Source of the DNA: an uncultured Coriobacteriaceae bacterium | GTDB lineage: Bacteria > Actinomycetota > Coriobacteriia > Coriobacteriales > UMGS124 | Reading direction: 5' to 3' | Assembly: GCA_900539345.1 (NCBI GenBank) | Contig: UQBS01000077.1 | Coordinates: forward strand, 1-10,156 | Length of the DNA: 10,156 nucleotides | Part shown: in pieces, positions 6,373 to 10,156 of the stretch | Layout of the letters: each line of letters opens with the position of its first letter | Position numbering within the stretch: position 1 is the stretch's first letter | Made by a program: the position numbers and the translations under genes | The notes under the pieces: model-generated | The model's input: only the letters and a program-made list of their open reading frames with translations | What the model was told of the DNA's origin: nothing | Database searches by the model: none

Positions 6373-6380
6373 GAGACGGC

Positions 6381-7838
6381 ATGAGCGAAGCACAAACGCC
6401 AGACAACGAGGGTGGCCTCACAAGGACCGAATACGCGCGGCTTTTTATTGCCAGTGTTCTCTCCATGATGATGACACTCGTGTTCAACGGCACACTCTAC
6501 CTTGCCTACGACGGCATCTTCGACTGGTCGCGCGATGTCTCCACCGCAACGAGTATTACGTTGGCGATCGTTTGCCTCATGATTGCGCGCAGACGGCCTG
6601 GACTCATTCATCCGCGCAGGCTCACTGTCTGCACTATTGGGCTGAGCATCGCGGGCTATGCCCTGTGTGCTGTGGGCGTCGCTCTCGAGTGCGCACCGGC
6701 GATTGTCGCTGGCGTCATGGCCGTGGCCCCCATCGACCTGTGGGGCATCATCTTGTGGCTGCTGTCCCTTGCACGTCTGCCGCGCCGACAGACATGCCTT
6801 TGCATGGCAACGTCGGGCCTGGCAGGCATCGCACTGGCGTTTGCGGTGAACGAATGGGCGCCCTATGGGCTGGTGAACCTCATCGCGGCTGCCTCAAGCG
6901 TCACCATCGTCGTTCTCTGCCTGCCCCTCACCCAGGGTTTCTTCAAGCGATTGCCCCTGGTCGAGCCCACATCGAGCCAACAGGTCGCCCAACCTGAGGC
7001 AGTTCTGCCTTTGTCGCACGCGTTTTACGCGTACATCTTCGTCTTTAGCGTGGCCTACGGCTTTGCCCTGCGCTGCGAGAATTATGCAGGTCCTCTGGTG
7101 TCGACCATTGCTTCCCTGGCCTCGTCGGGGGCGGTCGCACTGTACGCATGGAAGGCAAAATCAGCCACGAAGGTCGACTCGCTTTTCGTCGCAGCCTTTT
7201 TCAGCGTGGCAGCCGGGTTCATGTTTGTGCTCACGGGAGACGCCCGCACGGGACAGCTCGCCAGCACCCTTCTCATGATGGGCTACATGTGCCTGCAGCT
7301 GCTTATTTGGCTCGCCCTGTCGGCCGCAGCGCAGCGCAACACGGCTGAAGCAATCCCCACCATTTGCTGGGGCAACGCCGTGAGCTACGTTGGCATCACA
7401 GTTGGCGTGACGCTCTGGCTCATCCCCAACGACTTTCTTGTTTCCCTGCTGGGTGGAGACAAGCTCTTGCAAGATCTGCTGGTAATCGCCGTGCTGGCAG
7501 GCCTTATGCTCTATACGCTGCTCACGCGGCGTTCGTTTGTGTTTGACACAGCAATCGAGGGCATCGCACCCGACGTGGCCGCCCCACAGGTGGAGGTGCA
7601 GTATGTCGACAGCCTCGCCTCCCGCTGCAAGCAAGCCGTGGCACGCTACTCTCTCACATCGCGCGAGGCCGACGTCATGACGCTGCTTGCCCACGGCAAC
7701 ACTGCCACGCGCATCCAAGAGGAGCTCGGCATCAGCTACAACACAGTGAAGTACCACATGAAGAACGTCTACGCCAAGATGGGTGTCCATTCCCAGCAGG
7801 AGCTGATCGACCTTCTGTGCGAGAAGAAGGCGGAGTAG
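6381..7838 (+). CDS. Membrane-bound LuxR-family transcriptional regulator
   Basis: The 485-residue protein has an N-terminal part of about 385 residues with roughly 10-12 hydrophobic spans (for example 18-40, 54-70, 82-105, 108-130, 163-181, 213-230, 268-286, 293-316, 330-348, 364-381). A C-terminal LuxR-type helix-turn-helix follows (about 421-480: SLTSREADVMTLLAHGNTATRIQEELGIS, then NTVKYHMKNVYAKMGVHSQQELIDLL). Membrane regulators of this layout are abundant in Eggerthellales and often lie beside flavoprotein reductases. The likely job is to sense a small molecule in or outside the membrane and control the divergent FAD oxidoreductase from the shared 218-bp region. GGAG lies 5 bases before the ATG. 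No receiver domain or phospho-acceptor is present, so it is not a classic response regulator. The DNA-binding assignment is firm; the ligand and the target are inferred. Confidence 0.92.
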   Translation: MSEAQTPDNEGGLTRTEYARLFIASVLSMMMTLVFNGTLYLAYDGIFDWSRDVSTATSITLAIVCLMIARRRPGLIHPRRLTVCTIGLSIAGYALCAVGVALECAPAIVAGVMAVAPIDLWGIILWLLSLARLPRRQTCLCMATSGLAGIALAFAVNEWAPYGLVNLIAAASSVTIVVLCLPLTQGFFKRLPLVEPTSSQQVAQPEAVLPLSHAFYAYIFVFSVAYGFALRCENYAGPLVSTIASLASSGAVALYAWKAKSATKVDSLFVAAFFSVAAGFMFVLTGDARTGQLASTLLMMGYMCLQLLIWLALSAAAQRNTAEAIPTICWGNAVSYVGITVGVTLWLIPNDFLVSLLGGDKLLQDLLVIAVLAGLMLYTLLTRRSFVFDTAIEGIAPDVAAPQVEVQYVDSLASRCKQAVARYSLTSREADVMTLLAHGNTATRIQEELGISYNTVKYHMKNVYAKMGVHSQQELIDLLCEKKAE

Positions 7839-7845
7839 GCCCGAC

Positions 7846-8100
7846 GGGGCATTGAAATGGCACGAGGTACCCATCCCTTTGTGTCATCGCGGCCAAGCAC
7901 AAGATGGCGCGCCGGGACTGGCATGAGGCTGACCCCGGCGCGCTTCTATCTAGCTCATGGGAGCGACGTGCGAACAGCACATCGCTCCCATCCCTTTGCA
8001 TCATCGCGGGCGCCGAGGCCAACAGGCGGCTGACCCTGAGCGCGCATCCACCTATCGAGCAGGCGAATAGCACATTGCGCTCGTCCGTTTGCGTCATTCC
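7846..8100. repeat. Stem-loop repeat array B (two units plus a possible partial one)
   Basis: This is the second array of the family seen at 3892-4098, again between converging genes (the LuxR-type gene and DUF523). Possible partial unit: 7846-7892, ending in a TTTGTGTCATCGCGG tail. Unit 1: stem I 7907-7916/7934-7943 (10 bp) around CTGGCATGAGGCTG; linker TCTATCTAGC (7945-7954); stem II 7957-7966/7982-7991 (10 bp), with inner GTGC/GCAC; tail TTTGCATCATCGCGG. Unit 2: stem I GCGGGCGCC with GCGCGC (8040-8045), linker CCTATCGAGC (8051-8060), stem II CGAGC/GCTCG (8056-8060/8079-8083) with an inner GC-AAT/ATTGC stem, tail GTTTGCGTCATTCC. Units 2 of both arrays share 18 identical bases (8039-8056). 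The paired arms differ from array A but keep pairing. There is no T-run, so termination here is uncertain. Confidence 0.75.
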
Positions 8101-8119
8101 CCGCGGCGGGCCTTGTGGG

Positions 8120-8551
8120 TCATTCGGGGAGATGATTCTCGTCGGTTGTGGGGATGCCGGCCTGTTTGAAAAGGGCGGCCGCGACGCCGTCTCCAGCCGT
8201 GAGCGTGCCGGTGAAAGTGCCGTCGTAGACGCGGCCGATGCCGCAGCTGGGGCTCTTGGCCTTGAGGATTGCCAGCTCGCAGGCATGTTCTTGTGCACAG
8301 GCAAGAGCGAGCTCGGCTCCGCGCACAAAGGCCTCCGTGTTGTCGGCACCCTCGGCATTGCGCACGCAGTATGGCTCTGCGCAGACGATCTCACTGGGAG
8401 TACGCGGGGTGGAAAGACCTCCCATGACCTCGGGGCAGATGGGCACGAGGTTATGGCGCTCGCCCAGGGCGATTACAGCCTCGCAAGGCTTGGAGCCGCC
8501 GTCGTAGCGACAGGGCGTCCCCAAAAGGCACGCGCTTACAGCGATGTTCAT
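8120..8551 (-). CDS. DUF523 protein, 2-thiouracil desulfidase (TudS)-like
   Basis: This 143-residue protein matches the DUF523 family end to end, with SACLLGTPCRYDGG (6-19), PICPEVMGGLSTPR (37-50) and KAKSPSCG (97-104). Characterised members (TudS) carry a [4Fe-4S] cluster held by three conserved cysteines and remove sulfur from 2-thiouracil. The matching cysteines here are probably Cys8, Cys39 and Cys103; this assignment is by motif, not alignment. Seven further cysteines, six of them before Cys103, are less typical. The start is the ATG at 8551, because the family's N-terminus begins exactly there, GGGAG lies 7 bases upstream, and it overlaps the stop of the MFS gene in an ATGA. The longer frame upstream is a shadow of the MFS gene. 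It is the second gene of a coupled operon, which suggests that its substrate is handled by the transporter. Cytoplasmic; no signal peptide. Confidence 0.92.
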   Translation of the reverse strand: MNIAVSACLLGTPCRYDGGSKPCEAVIALGERHNLVPICPEVMGGLSTPRTPSEIVCAEPYCVRNAEGADNTEAFVRGAELALACAQEHACELAILKAKSPSCGIGRVYDGTFTGTLTAGDGVAAALFKQAGIPTTDENHLPE

Positions 8552-10002
8552 CGTGTCGCTCCCCTCTTCTCCCTCGTCAGGCTCGCAATCAGCCAAACGC
8601 CCATGAGCGCTACAGCAACCGTCGAAACCGCAAACGCCAGTTTGATGCCGCCCATCTCGCCAAGCGCAGGTGTCGCCACGCCCATAAGCGCGAAAAGCGA
8701 CGCGTTGATGAGGCCGCCGCCCATCTGGCGCATGGTGTTGGTGATGGCCGTGCCGTGTGTCATGAGGTGGTCGGGCAGGACGTTGCACGCCCACGTCTGC
8801 ATGTTCTGCAACACGAAGCCGTTGCCGAAGCTGCGCAGGGAAAAGGCGAGCACCGAATAACCCAGGGGCGAGGAAATTTCAACGAGCGAAGCCAGCGCGC
8901 CGGCGACAACAAGCACCGAGAAGCCCACGATTGCCAGGCCAAGGGGGCCGTGCTTGTCGAGCACGCGGCCCGTGAAGGGGCACAGGCATGCCGATATGAC
9001 TGAGCCAGGCAGCAGCACAAGAGCCGCCACAGTTGGCGAAAAGCCCTGGTCAGACTGAATGTAGACGCTCATGAACACCTCAGTGTTGATGAGAACGCCA
9101 AAGATGAGCATAACGGCGGCCGATCCAATGACAAAACGCCGGTCGCGGAAAGGCGCAAGGTTGAGCAGGGGCTGGGCAAGCCTGTTTTGGCGGCGGACAA
9201 AGAACGCAAGAGCCACCACGCCCACCACGAGGGGAAGGCCCGACTCCGCAAGTCCCTGCGCCGCGTCGCAGGCAAACACTCCCAGGTTCGACACGCCGAA
9301 AAGCAGCCCGATGAAGCTCACGGCAAGCATCGCCAGCGACGGCACGTCGAAGGGGCAGCGCTGGGTGGGGTCGGACAACACGCGCATCACCGGATACGAC
9401 GCGATGGAACTCAGCGTGAGCAGGCCCACGCCCAAAAAGACCGCGTGCCAACCCCAAAGGTCGGTGCAGATGCCAGCCACAAGCGGTCCCATCGTGGGGC
9501 CCGCAGCAAGCGCAATCGCCACAACACCCATGGCAAAACCGCGGCGCTCCGGCGGAAAAAGCCTGAAAGCAACGATCTGCATCAGCGGGATGAAGAGACC
9601 GGCCGCCAGGCCCTGCACAAAACGCACGACCACGAGAGCCTGGAAGTTTGGCGCGAACGCCCCGAGCAAACCAACGAGAAACACCAGGTTGGCGCCGAGA
9701 AAGATGTGCCTGCTTTGGAAACGCGTGGTAAAGAATCCGCTGCACGGCACCATGATGCCCAGCGACAGCATGTACGAGGTAGTAAGCCACTGGCCATGCT
9801 CGGTGGATACACTGAAGTCGGTCAGGATAGACGGCAGGCAGGTGGTCATCGTAAGCTGGCTCATGATAGAGATGGCGGAAGCCCACACGAAACTAACGAG
9901 CACGGCCCAGCGGCGAGACGTGGAGAGCTCAGGATGAAACGTCATGGGAACCGCATGCGCCGTCTCGCCCGTCATCGACTCGTTTTCGCTTTGCCCATCC
10001 AC
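8548..10002 (-). CDS. MFS transporter, DHA2 (EmrB/QacA-like) drug:proton antiporter family
   Basis: This 484-residue integral membrane protein has the length and spacing of the 14-span DHA2 class. The antiporter motif C is clear: LAAGPTMGPLVAG (residues 165-177). The motif A loop reads GFFTTRFQSR (89-98), with Thr where Asp is usual, while a second motif-A-like loop keeps Asp (GRVLDKHGP, 345-353). LPSILTDF (57-63) after span 1 and RFVQGLAAG (127-135) are also family-typical. It likely exports a toxic or metabolic small molecule using the proton gradient; the substrate is unknown. The start is GTG at 10002, with GGGAGGA 7 bases upstream; a later ATG (codon 10) is possible but lacks such a site. 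It leads a two-gene operon, with the DUF523 start overlapping its stop. Its promoter region carries a palindrome suggesting control by a dedicated regulator, which is not in the window. Confidence 0.92.
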   Translation of the reverse strand: MDGQSENESMTGETAHAVPMTFHPELSTSRRWAVLVSFVWASAISIMSQLTMTTCLPSILTDFSVSTEHGQWLTTSYMLSLGIMVPCSGFFTTRFQSRHIFLGANLVFLVGLLGAFAPNFQALVVVRFVQGLAAGLFIPLMQIVAFRLFPPERRGFAMGVVAIALAAGPTMGPLVAGICTDLWGWHAVFLGVGLLTLSSIASYPVMRVLSDPTQRCPFDVPSLAMLAVSFIGLLFGVSNLGVFACDAAQGLAESGLPLVVGVVALAFFVRRQNRLAQPLLNLAPFRDRRFVIGSAAVMLIFGVLINTEVFMSVYIQSDQGFSPTVAALVLLPGSVISACLCPFTGRVLDKHGPLGLAIVGFSVLVVAGALASLVEISSPLGYSVLAFSLRSFGNGFVLQNMQTWACNVLPDHLMTHGTAITNTMRQMGGGLINASLFALMGVATPALGEMGGIKLAFAVSTVAVALMGVWLIASLTREKRGATR

Positions 10003-10046
10003 CTGTACGTCCTCCCGTGCCTTGCCTCGTAATTGTCAAGCAGCCC

Positions 10047-10077
10047 ATGATAGCGCCTAGCAGGCGCATCAGTCCAA
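10047..10077 (-). promoter_or_regulatory. Promoter of the MFS/DUF523 operon with a palindromic operator in a 19-bp spacer
   Basis: On the minus strand TTGGAC (10072-10077) and TATCAT (10047-10052) are 19 bases apart. A perfect palindrome, GCGCCT-gct-AGGCGC (10053-10067), fills most of the spacer and touches the -10. An over-long 19-bp spacer holding a palindrome is the hallmark of MerR-family promoters, where the activator shortens the effective spacing. The predicted transcript start is near 10040, with a leader of about 38 bases. The regulator type is inferred; a TetR- or MarR-type repressor could also use such a site. Confidence 0.5.
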
Positions 10078-10099
10078 CGAGGACAAAAGAAGCAAAGGC

Positions 10100-10122
10100 A
10101 AAAGGGGCTGTAACAAAAGCCC
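10100..10122 (-). terminator. Possible terminator of a minus-strand gene beyond the window
   Basis: On the minus strand GGGCT (10118-10122) and AGCCC (10105-10109) pair around an 8-base loop, followed by C and TTTT (10100-10103). The 5-bp stem is short. If real, it would end an upstream gene on the same strand outside the window and separate it from the MFS operon. I see no gene in 10003-10156. Confidence 0.35.
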
Positions 10123-10156
10123 TACCAATCATTTGTGGAGGCACCTGTCCTAATGT

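Noticed and set aside
7846..8100. Resemblance of the repeat (minus strand GACGCAAA ... TAGGTGGATGC) to the c-di-GMP-I riboswitch
   Set aside because: The match is limited to short pieces; the tetraloop/receptor arms are missing, and the elements sit at 3' ends between converging genes rather than in leaders.
8552..8794. N-terminal extension of DUF523 to 8794
   Set aside because: The extra residues lie inside the MFS gene, and the family begins at the ATG at 8551, which has its own ribosome site.
1254..10140. Shared 12-mer TCATTTGTGGAG at 1254-1265 and 10129-10140
   Set aside because: A few 12-base matches are expected by chance in 10 kb, and the flanks do not match.
9929..10144. 71-codon minus-strand frame with a hydrophobic stretch before the MFS gene
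   Set aside because: It overlaps the predicted promoter, operator and MFS start in another frame; no ribosome site or family signal.

Overview
The window is GC-rich and looks like a chromosomal segment of an anaerobic actinobacterium of the class Coriobacteriia, probably Eggerthellales (Eggerthella/Slackia-like gut or rumen relatives). The indicators are a Tat-exported FAD oxidoreductase with a C-terminal FMN-binding domain, set divergently from a multi-membrane-span LuxR-type regulator. That pairing is typical of the family; the species call is inference. I see no phage, IS, CRISPR, rRNA or tRNA signal.

Layout: (1) 2-1114 (+), the 3' part of an exported transglutaminase-like protein, followed by a strong intrinsic terminator. 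(2) 1400-3105 (-), an ECF sigma factor and a membrane-anchored putative anti-sigma factor, joined by an ATGA overlap, with a SigW-like promoter (TGAAAC-17-CGTA) upstream. (3) 3379-3843 (+), a small Tat-exported protein of unknown family divergent from the sigma gene, itself preceded by a possible ECF-type promoter. (4) 3892-4098, an array of stem-loop repeats between converging genes. (5) 4096-6162 (-), the FAD/FMN oxidoreductase, divergent from (6) 6381-7838 (+), the LuxR-type membrane regulator. (7) 7846-8100, a second array of the same stem-loop repeat, again between converging genes. (8) 8120-10002 (-), a two-gene operon of a DHA2-type MFS transporter followed, with an ATGA overlap, by a DUF523 (2-thiouracil desulfidase-like) protein. 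Its candidate promoter has a perfect palindrome inside a 19-bp spacer, as in MerR-controlled promoters.

How the genes may work together: the sigma/anti-sigma pair probably senses envelope conditions and may drive the divergent Tat substrate. The LuxR regulator probably controls the divergent flavoprotein in response to its substrate. The MFS/DUF523 pair may link transport to detoxification or salvage of a thiolated compound. These are inferences from gene order and family knowledge.

The feature I think most worth a second look is the stem-loop repeat family (4 and 7). Each array holds two full units and possibly a partial one. Stems are kept by compensatory changes while loops and linkers are nearly identical. 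One array edge coincides with the stop codon of the flavoprotein gene, and its far edge makes a plausible terminator for that gene. All gene-free stretches are shorter than 300 bases.
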